Virus record (IMG/VR): IMGVR_UViG_3300009553_000019
Span: 62,001 to 126,000 of that record
Length of the DNA stretch: 64,000 nt
Source of the DNA: a virus
Reading direction: 5' to 3' (one strand)
The notes beneath the pieces were generated by a model. That model was not told where the DNA came from. It ran no database searches and worked only from the letters and a program-made list of their open reading frames with translations. Both the position numbers and the translations under genes were made by a program. Positions 32,592 to 41,461 of this stretch are shown in pieces (the stretch's first letter is position 1; each line of letters starts with the position of its first letter).

Positions 32592-33722
32592 ATGGGACGA
32601 ACTATGAATATGCCTATCAAGGCAGACGTTGAAGATCTTAACAAGCAAGGTGGGGGTGGAAGCCGTTCAGCTAGCATTCTTTACGCGCCTTTGCCAGTTG
32701 GGCAGCATGCCACCACCAAGGTTGGTAACAAAATCTTCTTTGGACTTTTTAGCCCAGCAAAGTGGAGTCTGTTTCAACAGGACAACCACATCCTAAAGAA
32801 GGGCGCATTACCCGATGGGCTATGGACTTTTTATTTCAAGTTGGTGGGTCACTATGTAGATAGTACTGACTCACTCGGTAAGAATCGTTCACAGTTTATT
32901 CTCTGCCCTACAGAGACTAATAAGTATTTGGTTGATGTTTTGAAGTATCAACCACTCTTTAAAGATGGTCGATGTCGCTATTGTGAAGAAAATAAAGCCT
33001 GGTGGGCAAAGTTCGAAAATCGTTGGGCAACATCAAAACTTGATGGTTCCGCTCTCAATCCTGATCGTTGGGGTTATGATAAAGACACCTATAAGAAGAT
33101 TTTGTCACAAAATCCTGATTTGAATCAAATCAAGGATGAAGCAGGAAAGTGGCAAGCTGGACCACGATGGGTTTTCCAGGTTTTTGATATGGCTAAGTTA
33201 GCTCTTGAGCGCCCTTTTGATGAGGGTGAGAATCAAGTCGACTATCAGTTCTATCTTGGACCAAAGACTGTTTTTGAAGGGTTGAATAACCTAGCTGAAA
33301 ACGGAATTGCATTTTACGATGCAGATAAGCCTCAGCAAATACTTTTGACAAAAGACTGTACTGAAGGTGGTCCACGCCAGGCAAAGTATACTGTTTTGAA
33401 TCTTGGTCCATTGCCAGTTAATCCTGAAGAAATGGCTTATCTTCAGGATGATAACTCACTACCAGACATGCCCTGGGGAGCTCCATTTTCTGAAGGCACT
33501 GTTCTTTGTGTTCAAAGCTATGATGAGATGGTGTCATTCAAGTTTGGGGTTCCAACTTCAAGTCATCTCACTGCTCCAACCCCTACACAGACAGTTCAAG
33601 GTAATTCGAATGTTCAAGTAGGTGGTTCAGTAACTGCAGTTGATCAACCAGCTGTTCAACCAGTGGCTAGTACAACTGCAGGTGCTCAACCAACTCGTCG
33701 TCGTGGTAACAATTCTTGGTGA
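32592..33722 (+). CDS. Probable gp32-like ssDNA-binding protein
   Basis: 376 residues after GAGAGAAGAG. The N-terminal half is basic and aromatic (FFGLFSPAKWSLFQQ; LPDGLWTFYFKL), with CRYCEENKAWW near 130, suggesting a zinc element as in gp32, and FVLCPTE-like strands. The C-terminal 70 residues are low-complexity (Thr/Gln/Val) and end RRRGNNSW, unlike the acidic tail of gp32. It lies 15 bases before recA, a common SSB setting. I regard gp32-like SSB as likely but unproven. Confidence 0.6.
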   Translation: MGRTMNMPIKADVEDLNKQGGGGSRSASILYAPLPVGQHATTKVGNKIFFGLFSPAKWSLFQQDNHILKKGALPDGLWTFYFKLVGHYVDSTDSLGKNRSQFILCPTETNKYLVDVLKYQPLFKDGRCRYCEENKAWWAKFENRWATSKLDGSALNPDRWGYDKDTYKKILSQNPDLNQIKDEAGKWQAGPRWVFQVFDMAKLALERPFDEGENQVDYQFYLGPKTVFEGLNNLAENGIAFYDADKPQQILLTKDCTEGGPRQAKYTVLNLGPLPVNPEEMAYLQDDNSLPDMPWGAPFSEGTVLCVQSYDEMVSFKFGVPTSSHLTAPTPTQTVQGNSNVQVGGSVTAVDQPAVQPVASTTAGAQPTRRRGNNSW

Positions 33723-33736
33723 GTTGAGGTAATAAC

Positions 33737-34852
33737 ATGGCTGCAGCTAAAGCTCCTATCATTAAGGTTCCAGATTTTCATGAACGTATTCTATCGATTA
33801 CTAAGCATGTAGAATCTCAGGTGGAGGGAGCTTCGCTGCAGACTATGCACGGAGAGATCCCGAAGATTCCAGTGCTATCTTCGGGATCTCTTACTCTTGA
33901 TAGATGTCTTGGAGTAGGTGGGTATCCGTTAGGCAGAATCGTAGAAGTGTTTGGTCCTTACAGTGCAGGTAAAACCACACTTACATTGCATGCTATAGCC
34001 TCAGCTATGAAGAGTGGTGGAATTGCTGCCTTCATTGATGCAGAGCATGCATTGGACATGACATATGCAAAAGCTCTAGGAGTTGATCCAGAGAAGTTGA
34101 TTCTATGTCAACCTGACTTTGGTGAGCAGGGGTTGGCAGTCGTAGATCACCTTCTTGACACTGGAATGTTTAAGAAGGGTGACATCATTGTAGTAGATTC
34201 TGTGGCGGCTTTGACACCTAAAACCATCATAGAGGGTGAGATTGATAAGCAAACGATGGCAGTAGCTGCTAGGATGATGTCCACTGCTATGGGTAAGCTT
34301 AAAGGAAAAGTAAGTCAGTCCGGTGTACTACTTTACTTTACGAATCAAATTCGAGAAACTTTGAGCCAGTATGGCCCTGCTACTGATACTCCTGGTGGTG
34401 GTGCGCTGAAGTTCTATTCGTCGATTAGGGTAGAAATCAAGAAAGTCTCTACTGTAATGGTTGGTGTTCCTGGAACGAGTGAGCAGAAAGCGATCGCCAA
34501 CATCACCAAGGTTAAAGTGGTAAAGAATAAGGTAGCACCACCATTCATGGAAGCGGAACTCACTATTCGATATGGTGAAGGTGTTTCTAGATTCGATGAG
34601 ATTATTGATGTTGGTTCCAAGTTTAACGTGATTCAGAAGAATGGTAGCTTCTATAAGTTTGCAGGGCAAACTCTTGGACAAGGAAAAGAGACTGCTATGA
34701 GAAACTTGAAGAATGATCCTACACTAGCTGATGAACTTTTCAATCTGATTTCACATCGATCAGTAACAGGTGAATGTGATGACATCCCACCTAGAGCTAA
34801 GATCTGGACAAAAGATGTTGTGATTGATACTACAGCGGAGTTACCATCATGA
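33737..34852 (+). CDS. recA: RecA recombinase
   Basis: 371 residues. IPVLSSGSLTLDRCLGVGG, Walker A GPYSAGKTT (about 73-81), FIDAEHALDMTYAKALGVD, and FTNQIRET then PGGGALKFYSSIRVE identify RecA. It forms ATP-dependent filaments on ssDNA and catalyses strand exchange. Its message has a 15-bp perfect hairpin at 33853-33891 near codons 39-52. SSB is upstream and SbcD/SbcC follow, so this is a recombination block. The Acb2/Tad1-like gene overlaps its stop. Confidence 0.95.
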   Translation: MAAAKAPIIKVPDFHERILSITKHVESQVEGASLQTMHGEIPKIPVLSSGSLTLDRCLGVGGYPLGRIVEVFGPYSAGKTTLTLHAIASAMKSGGIAAFIDAEHALDMTYAKALGVDPEKLILCQPDFGEQGLAVVDHLLDTGMFKKGDIIVVDSVAALTPKTIIEGEIDKQTMAVAARMMSTAMGKLKGKVSQSGVLLYFTNQIRETLSQYGPATDTPGGGALKFYSSIRVEIKKVSTVMVGVPGTSEQKAIANITKVKVVKNKVAPPFMEAELTIRYGEGVSRFDEIIDVGSKFNVIQKNGSFYKFAGQTLGQGKETAMRNLKNDPTLADELFNLISHRSVTGECDDIPPRAKIWTKDVVIDTTAELPS

Positions 34853-35169
34853 AACAACCAATTGAGAACGACTTTTATAAAGATGACGATGGTAATCCAG
34901 CTGGTGGAACATCACATGCTTTTGGTATCGCTATTGATTGGCAAGATGGCCCAGTAGCCGATTATCGACCTGAATCTGCTAATGGTGCTTTTGTGGAGAC
35001 TTTGATTCAGATGGCAGTAGACAGGTTAACCTTCTACCAAACCTCAAAATTTTCGTGTGAAGAGAATGCCACTGCTATTTTGAATCTAAAGCTGGCGTTG
35101 GAAGCTTTAGATAAGCGTACTGCTAATAATAGAAAAGCTAGGGGTGTAGAAGGAACACACATACCGTGA
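34849..35169 (+). CDS. Acb2/Tad1-like protein, candidate cyclic-nucleotide sponge
   Basis: 106 residues. The sequence IAIDWQDGPVAD, then NGAFVETLIQMAVDRLTFYQ, then SCEENATAILNLKLALEALD and RTANNRKARGVEGTH matches my memory of the helical hairpin in Acb2/Tad1-domain phage proteins (family: .QNGP....NGv..E.ll..a.dRL..fQ.s.faC.EN..Al..l..AL..L..RT..R..RGVEGTh). Acb2 and Tad1 bind CBASS and Thoeris second messengers. It lies between recA and sbcD with 4-base overlaps. Recognition is by eye, so treat the function as probable. Confidence 0.65.
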   Translation: MKQPIENDFYKDDDGNPAGGTSHAFGIAIDWQDGPVADYRPESANGAFVETLIQMAVDRLTFYQTSKFSCEENATAILNLKLALEALDKRTANNRKARGVEGTHIP

Positions 35170-36335
35170 AGCAGATCTCGTTTGGGGTATTCACAGATAT
35201 CCACTACGCGAATCCCTACGGAAGCGGGGTTACAGTAGAAGACGTAGCATCTGTTGAAAGACAGTTTACAAATCTCTGCATCGAGCGTAAGGTAGATTTC
35301 GCCATCTTTGCAGGTGATAGATTTTTAAGTCATACACCAGATGATGTTAGCCGTTTGCATGCGGATCGTGAGCAACGATATCGAAATGATTCTGGTATTG
35401 TAACATTTTCTGAGTTGGGCAATCATGACTGGCAAGGAAAAACAGCCCATACTGGCCATAGCAATAGATTTGCAAAAGAATTGTGGCCAGATATCCATCA
35501 GAATTTGGTGATTATGGACACCCCTGGAACCTATACGCACGATAAAGTTCCAGACGTTCGAATACATGCACTGCCGGCTGGTTCAGAGTTTACTTGGGAT
35601 TGTTACAAGATTCCAGGGCAACATAGCAAAACTGGCTGGGATATTTTGGTGTTTCATGATTTGTTAGCTGGCACTATCATTGATGTTCAGTCTCAGTTTA
35701 AGATGAACACTGGTATGAACAGGGACTCACTTGACCATCCAGAGTTTGATTTGGTGTTGGGAGGAGATGTACACATTCCTCAAAAGATTGAATTCAAGTT
35801 TACTCGAGGTGGTTACATTGGTTCCTGCATTCAACAAAGCAGACGGGATAGAGGTGATAGTAGGGGTTTTGTTTTCTTTACTTTGGGTGAACGTGTTGAC
35901 CATGTTGCTAGTATCACTAGTGAATTCGTTCCGAGTATCTGCCCACATTTTGTAGATGTTGAATGGGATGTTGGACTTAACAACCGATTTCCAACCTCTC
36001 AAGAAATTGAAGCAATAGTCCAAGCATCTTATGGTGAGGGTTGTAAGGGGAATATTGTAGATTTGGTTTTTACAGGTCCTAGACTAGCTTTAGAGAAGAT
36101 CCCAACCAACTACGCAAAGACTATGGAACTAGAGTTGCAAGCTAGACGAGTTAATCCACCGACTAAGGTTCAACCTGTTGTTCTAACAATGGGGTCTAAT
36201 CTGACATTAACAAAAACCACATCACCGGAGCAAGATTTAGATGCTTTTGTCAAGTCTGGAAAGCAGAACTTGAACGGTTTAGATCTTGAGCGTGTGCTAG
36301 AAAAAGGCAACAAAGTATTGGAGCAGCTTCGATGA
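35166..36335 (+). CDS. sbcD: SbcD/Mre11-type metallophosphoesterase nuclease
   Basis: 389 residues from GTG 35166. Metal-binding motifs in order: TDIHYA (D10, H12), FAGDRF near 47, GNHDWQ near 85, FHDL near 163, GGDVHIP near 197. The partner SbcC-like ATPase is encoded 3 genes later. SbcCD/Mre11-Rad50 opens hairpins and blocked DNA ends with ATP help; in T4 the pair gp47/gp46 serves replication and recombination. Confidence 0.88.
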   Translation: MKQISFGVFTDIHYANPYGSGVTVEDVASVERQFTNLCIERKVDFAIFAGDRFLSHTPDDVSRLHADREQRYRNDSGIVTFSELGNHDWQGKTAHTGHSNRFAKELWPDIHQNLVIMDTPGTYTHDKVPDVRIHALPAGSEFTWDCYKIPGQHSKTGWDILVFHDLLAGTIIDVQSQFKMNTGMNRDSLDHPEFDLVLGGDVHIPQKIEFKFTRGGYIGSCIQQSRRDRGDSRGFVFFTLGERVDHVASITSEFVPSICPHFVDVEWDVGLNNRFPTSQEIEAIVQASYGEGCKGNIVDLVFTGPRLALEKIPTNYAKTMELELQARRVNPPTKVQPVVLTMGSNLTLTKTTSPEQDLDAFVKSGKQNLNGLDLERVLEKGNKVLEQLR

Positions 36336-36601
36336 GTAATGAAGGTTCTGTGATGTTGATTTCTGATGGAACCCCACGTGGTACTAAGCTGATTGTCAAT
36401 GGTGTTTTAGTACCACTAATTCAAAAGATTGAATGGAAGGTTGAAGTTGATGGTCTAGCAACAGCAGTAGTAACCTTACTGAAGGTTCCTGTTGAGCTAC
36501 AGCTTAGTCTAGATCAGGTTAAGTTGGTCGAATCTAGATCAGAGAATCCTCCAGACATTTCTCAACCAGATGCAACAACCAATAGGGATGATCGAACATG
36601 A
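36332..36601 (+). CDS. Hypothetical protein, 89 aa
   Basis: Beta-rich (TKLIVNGVLVPLIQKIEWKV; GLATAVVTLLKVPVEL), then a disordered tail. 4-base overlaps both sides. Unrecognised; placed between SbcD and SbcC genes. Confidence 0.6.
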   Translation: MSNEGSVMLISDGTPRGTKLIVNGVLVPLIQKIEWKVEVDGLATAVVTLLKVPVELQLSLDQVKLVESRSENPPDISQPDATTNRDDRT

Positions 36602-36930
36602 CACCTGAAATGATACGAGAGGAGTATCTAGACGAGCACAGGCGATGGCGTTGGGTGATGGCGAAACTTGCCTTTAAAGTTGAGACTTTCATTGCTAGAA
36701 ACAACTTTGTTCGACATGCTGAACGATCTAATAACCCTATAACTGCTCAAGAGCAGTTGAGTCATTTACTGTGGATGGGTTCAGAAGAGGGGTTAGCAGC
36801 TGCCGATAAGCCAACCAAAGCTATGAGATGGGCTTGCTGGATGCAGGGAGCGATGTGTATCTTGCGGGTCACCAATCTAGAAGAATGTAAACGATTGAAC
36901 ATGAGAAAGACGTGGGAGGAAAACCGATGA
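36598..36930 (+). CDS. Hypothetical helical protein, 110 aa
   Basis: All-helix and aromatic/Arg-rich (EHRRWRWVMAKLAFKVETF; ALRWACW-type segment AMRWACWMQGAMC). Overlaps the next start by 4 bases. Unrecognised. Confidence 0.6.
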   Translation: MTPEMIREEYLDEHRRWRWVMAKLAFKVETFIARNNFVRHAERSNNPITAQEQLSHLLWMGSEEGLAAADKPTKAMRWACWMQGAMCILRVTNLEECKRLNMRKTWEENR

Positions 36931-37124
36931 AATGTTGGGATTATATTTGTTTGAAGGGTCATCAAAACGAAGTTTGCTTTGGTGAGCTAGATCCAAAACG
37001 GTATGAAGATACCATTCCTTGCCCTGAAGTAGGTGGCTGTGACGAGCTAGCCTCTAAGGTAAAAGTTTACAGCACACCTGCTGTAGGAACTACGGATGGT
37101 AAAGGCACTTATAAGGTTGATTGA
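36927..37124 (+). CDS. Small zinc-ribbon-like protein, 65 aa
   Basis: ATG 36927 is preferred over GTG 36912 because GGGAGGA lies 6 bases before it. CWDYICLKGH, VCFGELD and CPEVGGCDEL give Cys residues fit for metal binding. It precedes SbcC immediately; function unknown. Confidence 0.65.
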   Translation: MKCWDYICLKGHQNEVCFGELDPKRYEDTIPCPEVGGCDELASKVKVYSTPAVGTTDGKGTYKVD

Positions 37125-39140
37125 GTGCTACAAATACATTCAGTAAATCCAACCGGGGTTGGCCCATATGGGTTTCATGAAACCATCTCATTAGATGATG
37201 GCGGATTGATCTGGCTTGAGGGTCAAAACCAAGACAAGGGTGGGTCTAACGGATCAGGAAAGACCTGGCTGTTAAACACCATTTCGATCTGTCTTTTTGG
37301 AAAGGTTGAAACTCAGGTTGGAACCGAAGTCTTAAAAGATGATGCCATCAACAACGTTTGGGGATCCGGTTGTTGTGCTAGAGTGGTTTTTACTAACAAA
37401 AATCAACAAATATGGAGAGTGACATTCTCTAGAAAGTGGAAGCAAGATCCACCGTATGAGAATGATTCACAATGTTACCCCTTTCATGGCAGTGATATTT
37501 ATCTTGAGTGCTTCAATGGTGAAGAGTGGTTGGATAAACGTGAAGCTGAAATGCCAAAAACTGCAGCCAAGCTTCGCAATATTGTTGGTTGCAGTTATGA
37601 GCAGTATCTAACCACCACTTACCTGGCACAGGGTAAAGGGAAGCAGTTTATACAGGGATCACATGCACAGCGCATGGCGATCATGACTGATGTAACTGGG
37701 ATAGATATCTGGGATAAGGCCGAAGCTCAGTATAAACTGGAAGCAGCTTCTTTAGAGAAGCAAATTCGAGATTTAGAACTGCAGATTGCATCGGTTAATG
37801 GTAAGATTTCTAGCACTTCAATACTTGAGGAAGGGGTATTGGCTAGCTTAAAATCTGGTCAAACTCAGCTAAAAGCCAATTTAGATGAACTTCTGTTAAA
37901 CCAAACCTCGTTAGAAGCTGAACGTGTAACTAATCAGAAATGGTTGTACGAAAATCAGCTAGCTCAAAACCCGTACCCACAGCAGATTCAAAATCTACGT
38001 CAGTCAGGCAACGCTATAGCAAATGCTAGATCAGTTATTGAAGCCAGAATTAGAAACCACCCTTTGATCGAGCAGATCACCCACTCTGCAGTTTTGGGGT
38101 GGTTGGCAGCTAAGTCAGCTTATGACAGCGCTTTAAATCAACCTGACAACTGCCCAGCCTGTAAACAACCTGTTCCTAAAATAGTCAATCTAGAAGAGCT
38201 AGAATTTTCGTTTTTAAAGGCTGAACGGCTAGCTACTGCTTTTAGAATTAGGGATGGGGTTTGTGATGGCCTTGAACTTGCTGAAGCAAATGAAAAATGC
38301 ATTCATGATCAAAAAGAAGTAGCTAGGCTAATTGCTGAGGCTGAAGCTAATAGTGTTAAGCATGATCAAGATCAAGAATCTCTGATAAAGAAAAGAGCAG
38401 AGATTGATGCACGAACCCTAGCTATTAACACGATTGTTAGCGAGATATCAAACAAGCGTGTAACTTTATCGAATCAATTAAATGAGATAGGCTTTAAAAT
38501 ATCACAGAATGATGTTCAGGTTAAACAACTAGCTGAGTGGAATAACCAGTCATTAACATTGGTTAACCAACTGAATGACCTAAGGATGCATCGTGCTGAA
38601 TGGGATTGGTTAAGCAAGGCATGCAGGTTAATCAAGAGCTACAAACTGGTTGGTGCAGTAGAGCGTCTTAACGAGTTGCTAGCAGAATCGTTAAAAGATC
38701 TTGATGGTAGCTTTAGTGTATACTGTAAGCCTTGGAGACCTAAACCTCAAGCTCTGAAGAAACCTGAACTGGATTGGCAACCTGACGACGTAATCCAGGA
38801 TTTCACCGTGTTTGTCTCAGAAGGAGATAAGAAAGAAGTCCCTCTGGGTCTGTACAGTGGTGGGGAAGTTAGTATCATAGCTCTCGCTTTTCTTGTAGCG
38901 TTTTGGAGATTGTCAAGTGAACTGGGATCAGGTAGTAATCTACTAGCTCTAGACGAGACCTTTGGTGCTTTAGATTCGAGAAACTCTCAGATTGTTGCAA
39001 ACTTCTTAGAGACGTTAAGAGGGACTGGAAAGACGGTTTTGGTGATTTCTCACGCACAAGTTATCGATCAAGTTAATTGGGATCAGCGTTGGGTAGTAAA
39101 GAAGCAAAATGGTATGTCGAATCTGGAGAAGGTTGTATGA
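37125..39140 (+). CDS. sbcC: SbcC/Rad50-type ATPase (gp46-like)
   Basis: 671 residues from GTG 37125. Walker A GSNGSGKT (about 40-47), a central coiled-coil region with zinc hook CPACKQP near 342, signature YSGGEV near 577, Walker B LLALDETFG near 605, and His-loop ISHAQ near 640. Partner of the SbcD-type nuclease. Shorter than bacterial SbcC (about 1050) but in the range of phage gp46 proteins. Confidence 0.9.
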   Translation: MLQIHSVNPTGVGPYGFHETISLDDGGLIWLEGQNQDKGGSNGSGKTWLLNTISICLFGKVETQVGTEVLKDDAINNVWGSGCCARVVFTNKNQQIWRVTFSRKWKQDPPYENDSQCYPFHGSDIYLECFNGEEWLDKREAEMPKTAAKLRNIVGCSYEQYLTTTYLAQGKGKQFIQGSHAQRMAIMTDVTGIDIWDKAEAQYKLEAASLEKQIRDLELQIASVNGKISSTSILEEGVLASLKSGQTQLKANLDELLLNQTSLEAERVTNQKWLYENQLAQNPYPQQIQNLRQSGNAIANARSVIEARIRNHPLIEQITHSAVLGWLAAKSAYDSALNQPDNCPACKQPVPKIVNLEELEFSFLKAERLATAFRIRDGVCDGLELAEANEKCIHDQKEVARLIAEAEANSVKHDQDQESLIKKRAEIDARTLAINTIVSEISNKRVTLSNQLNEIGFKISQNDVQVKQLAEWNNQSLTLVNQLNDLRMHRAEWDWLSKACRLIKSYKLVGAVERLNELLAESLKDLDGSFSVYCKPWRPKPQALKKPELDWQPDDVIQDFTVFVSEGDKKEVPLGLYSGGEVSIIALAFLVAFWRLSSELGSGSNLLALDETFGALDSRNSQIVANFLETLRGTGKTVLVISHAQVIDQVNWDQRWVVKKQNGMSNLEKVV

Positions 39141-39928
39141 CTGAAGAAGAAATCAAAAAGTTTTTTAAGTTTGTAGGTTTGCCTTGTGGTCCTCAATGTG
39201 AACGTTGCACGACAGAGTATGCATTCGAATACCTAGATGGTCCTGATGGCACTTCTTTTGCTTTCTCTAAGGTTACCGGTTCAAAAGTAATTCCTGATGT
39301 TCAAAAGACGATGATGTTGGCATGTATCCAACTCAACTCAGAATACCCCTTTTCGTATTTATGTGAGTCTTGTGGATCATCGATACAATCTGGCATTGAA
39401 CCTTCAAGTGAAGTACTAGAGAAGGTTCGAGTGTTTAAGCAAACATTACGAGAACAGGTTTCCGAGTTTCACAGATTAGGTGAACACCTTATCGCTAAGT
39501 CGCCTAGCATCCCTAATCAAGAAACAATCTTGCTTAGAGCGGCCTTAGTCGCTGAAGAGGCTTTTGAATTACTAGATGCTTTGTTGCCAGGGCAAACGGG
39601 GTTACAAGGTAGGTTATCCAAGGCTAAAGCTAATCTTGATTTGCTTTTTAGCGAAATACGAGATGGTTTTGTAAGACAAACTGAACCACCAAACTTGATC
39701 GAGCTAGCAGATGCTTGTGCTGATTTAGATTATGTGGTCGAAGGTACTCGATTAACATTCGGCATCAATGGTAAACCAATTGCAGATGCAGTTCACTTAG
39801 CAAACTTAGCGAAGTTTGGACCCGGATCATATAAGAAACCAAATGGTAAGATTGGCAAACCACCTGACTGGAAACCACCGGATATTGAAGCAGAGTTGAT
39901 TAAGCAAGGTTGGGTAAAAGTATCATGA
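39137..39928 (+). CDS. MazG-like NTP pyrophosphohydrolase with Cys-rich N-terminus
   Basis: ATG 39137 follows GGAGAAGG; the longer GTG/TTG forms upstream lie inside SbcC. The N-terminal 100 residues carry CGPQCERC and CESCGS pairs, probably a zinc ribbon. From about 115 to 245: ETILLRAALVAEEAFELLDAL, LADACADLDYVVEGTRLTFG, and KPDW-like PPDWKPPDIEAEL, the standard phage MazG-like block (E..EE..E, D..D). Such proteins hydrolyse noncanonical or excess NTPs. It overlaps dcd by 4 bases. Confidence 0.8.
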   Translation: MTEEEIKKFFKFVGLPCGPQCERCTTEYAFEYLDGPDGTSFAFSKVTGSKVIPDVQKTMMLACIQLNSEYPFSYLCESCGSSIQSGIEPSSEVLEKVRVFKQTLREQVSEFHRLGEHLIAKSPSIPNQETILLRAALVAEEAFELLDALLPGQTGLQGRLSKAKANLDLLFSEIRDGFVRQTEPPNLIELADACADLDYVVEGTRLTFGINGKPIADAVHLANLAKFGPGSYKKPNGKIGKPPDWKPPDIEAELIKQGWVKVS

Positions 39929-40509
39929 TTCTTAGTGATATCGATCTTAAGAATGAGCTGGAGTTAGTTAACTATGAGAACAACACTTACACGCAGTCTT
40001 TCATTGTAGGTGTTTTTAATGGGGTTGGCGAACCATTGATGCCAGAACAGATTCAGCCAGCGTCAATAGATCTTCGACTAGGCAAGACGTTTTTGGTTCC
40101 AAAACCTGATGCAACAACACATTTAGACTTGAGAGAAGGAGTTCCAAACGATTACTATCAGCAAGTAGAATTAGCTGAAGGTGATTGTTTTGTTCTTCAT
40201 CCTAACGAATTCGTGTTGGGAACGACTCTAGAGTGGGTGAGAATGCCTAAGCATCTAGCAGCTTCTGTTGATGGTAGAAGCTCTATTGGAAGGTTAGGTG
40301 TTTGCGCACATGTAACCGCAGGATTCATAGACCCAGGCTTCGAAGGGCAGATAACACTAGAGATGGTCAACTTTGGCAAAGTTGCAGTAAAACTTTGGCC
40401 TGGTTTCAGAGTTTGTCAGTTGGTCGTAAGTATGCTTTACACTGAGTGTTCAAAAGGCTATCAGGGAAGGTACCAAGGCCAAGTTGGTGCTACAGGAAGT
40501 AGAGTATGA
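39925..40509 (+). CDS. dcd: dCTP deaminase (Dcd/DUT family)
   Basis: ATG 39925 gives the usual MILSDIDLKNE start. QIQPASIDLRLGKTF, VDGRSSIGRLG and HVTAGFIDPGFEGQITLE are the family motifs; the Glu in the last is the catalytic one in Dcd. It makes dUTP (and possibly dUMP) from dCTP, supplying ThyX with dUMP. It overlaps the MazG-like gene and the next gene by 4 bases each. Confidence 0.9.
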   Translation: MILSDIDLKNELELVNYENNTYTQSFIVGVFNGVGEPLMPEQIQPASIDLRLGKTFLVPKPDATTHLDLREGVPNDYYQQVELAEGDCFVLHPNEFVLGTTLEWVRMPKHLAASVDGRSSIGRLGVCAHVTAGFIDPGFEGQITLEMVNFGKVAVKLWPGFRVCQLVVSMLYTECSKGYQGRYQGQVGATGSRV

Positions 40510-40757
40510 GAAGGACTACTAACGCTAGCATGCTAGCTGCAGATAAAGCAGAAGCTGAGAAACCAGCTGTTAAACGATCTGGCTTAGTTCAGTTCTGTTT
40601 AGTCGGTATAGATGATGCAGTTTTACTAGATGGCAGATTTAAAGATAAGCGAGTTTCAGAGCTTATCAATTCTGTTGAAGGTCGAGATTACTTAGGGGAT
40701 ATTTGGAATAGTTCCTCAGAAGAGCTTAGAGTTGTTTTGAGAAAGGTTTTTGCATGA
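40506..40757 (+). CDS. Hypothetical protein, 83 aa
   Basis: Small basic protein with a plausible helix-strand pattern (VQFCLVGIDDAVLLDGRFKD; VSELINSVEGRDYL). 4-base overlaps with dcd and the kinase. Unrecognised. Confidence 0.6.
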   Translation: MRRTTNASMLAADKAEAEKPAVKRSGLVQFCLVGIDDAVLLDGRFKDKRVSELINSVEGRDYLGDIWNSSSEELRVVLRKVFA

Positions 40758-41461
40758 AGCTTATAGGGATTAGTGGCTTAGCTGGTAGTGGAAAAGATAC
40801 CGTAGCAGATATCTTAGTCAAAGATTATGGTTTTGTCAAGATTAGCCTTTCCGATGAGTTGAAACGAATTTGTAAATCTGTCTACGACTTTACTGACGAA
40901 CAGCTATGGGGATCTTCTGAAAAACGAAGTGAGCCAGATCAGAGATATCCTCGAAAATGTTCAATGTTTGAGAATCAAAATGGTCGAGTTGTGCCATGTG
41001 AGTTATGTTCAGGTACTGGTGTTGTTTATTTAACCGCTAGACATGCACTTCAAACTTTAGGTACCGAATGGGGAAGGGATCTCTGTTTCCCAAAAACCTG
41101 GACAGAATTTTTATTTCGACAGGTTAGACAGCTTGAAGAAAATCCCCACCTAACCTATAATCAAAAGAAGGGTTTAATTGGTAAGACAAATCCTTTTACT
41201 GATCCGGTGAAGGGTGTAGTAGTTCCAGACCTGCGTTTTAAAAATGAAATCAATGAATTTGTTGCATATCCTGGAACATCACTGATACGAATTACGAGAC
41301 CTGGTTCTGGTCTTCAAGGTGCTGCTGGATTGCATATTTCAGAACAACAAATGTCAGAGATACCCAACTCAGCTTTTTCATGTGTGTTGGACAATTCTGG
41401 TTCATTAGATGATCTCAAAGCAAAAGTTTACACCCTTTTAACGGAATCTTATGGAGATTAG
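40754..41461 (+). CDS. Deoxynucleoside monophosphate kinase (T4 gp1-like)
   Basis: 235 residues. P-loop ISGLAGSGKDT (5-15), SLSDELKRICKSVY, RHALQTLGTEWGRDL near 100 and VVVPDLRFKNE near 158 match phage dNMP kinase and gp1-like dephospho-CoA-kinase-fold enzymes. An insertion with CSMF and VPCELCSGTG near 75-90 may bind metal. It would phosphorylate dNMPs, a supply step for replication. Confidence 0.82.
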   Translation: MKLIGISGLAGSGKDTVADILVKDYGFVKISLSDELKRICKSVYDFTDEQLWGSSEKRSEPDQRYPRKCSMFENQNGRVVPCELCSGTGVVYLTARHALQTLGTEWGRDLCFPKTWTEFLFRQVRQLEENPHLTYNQKKGLIGKTNPFTDPVKGVVVPDLRFKNEINEFVAYPGTSLIRITRPGSGLQGAAGLHISEQQMSEIPNSAFSCVLDNSGSLDDLKAKVYTLLTESYGD

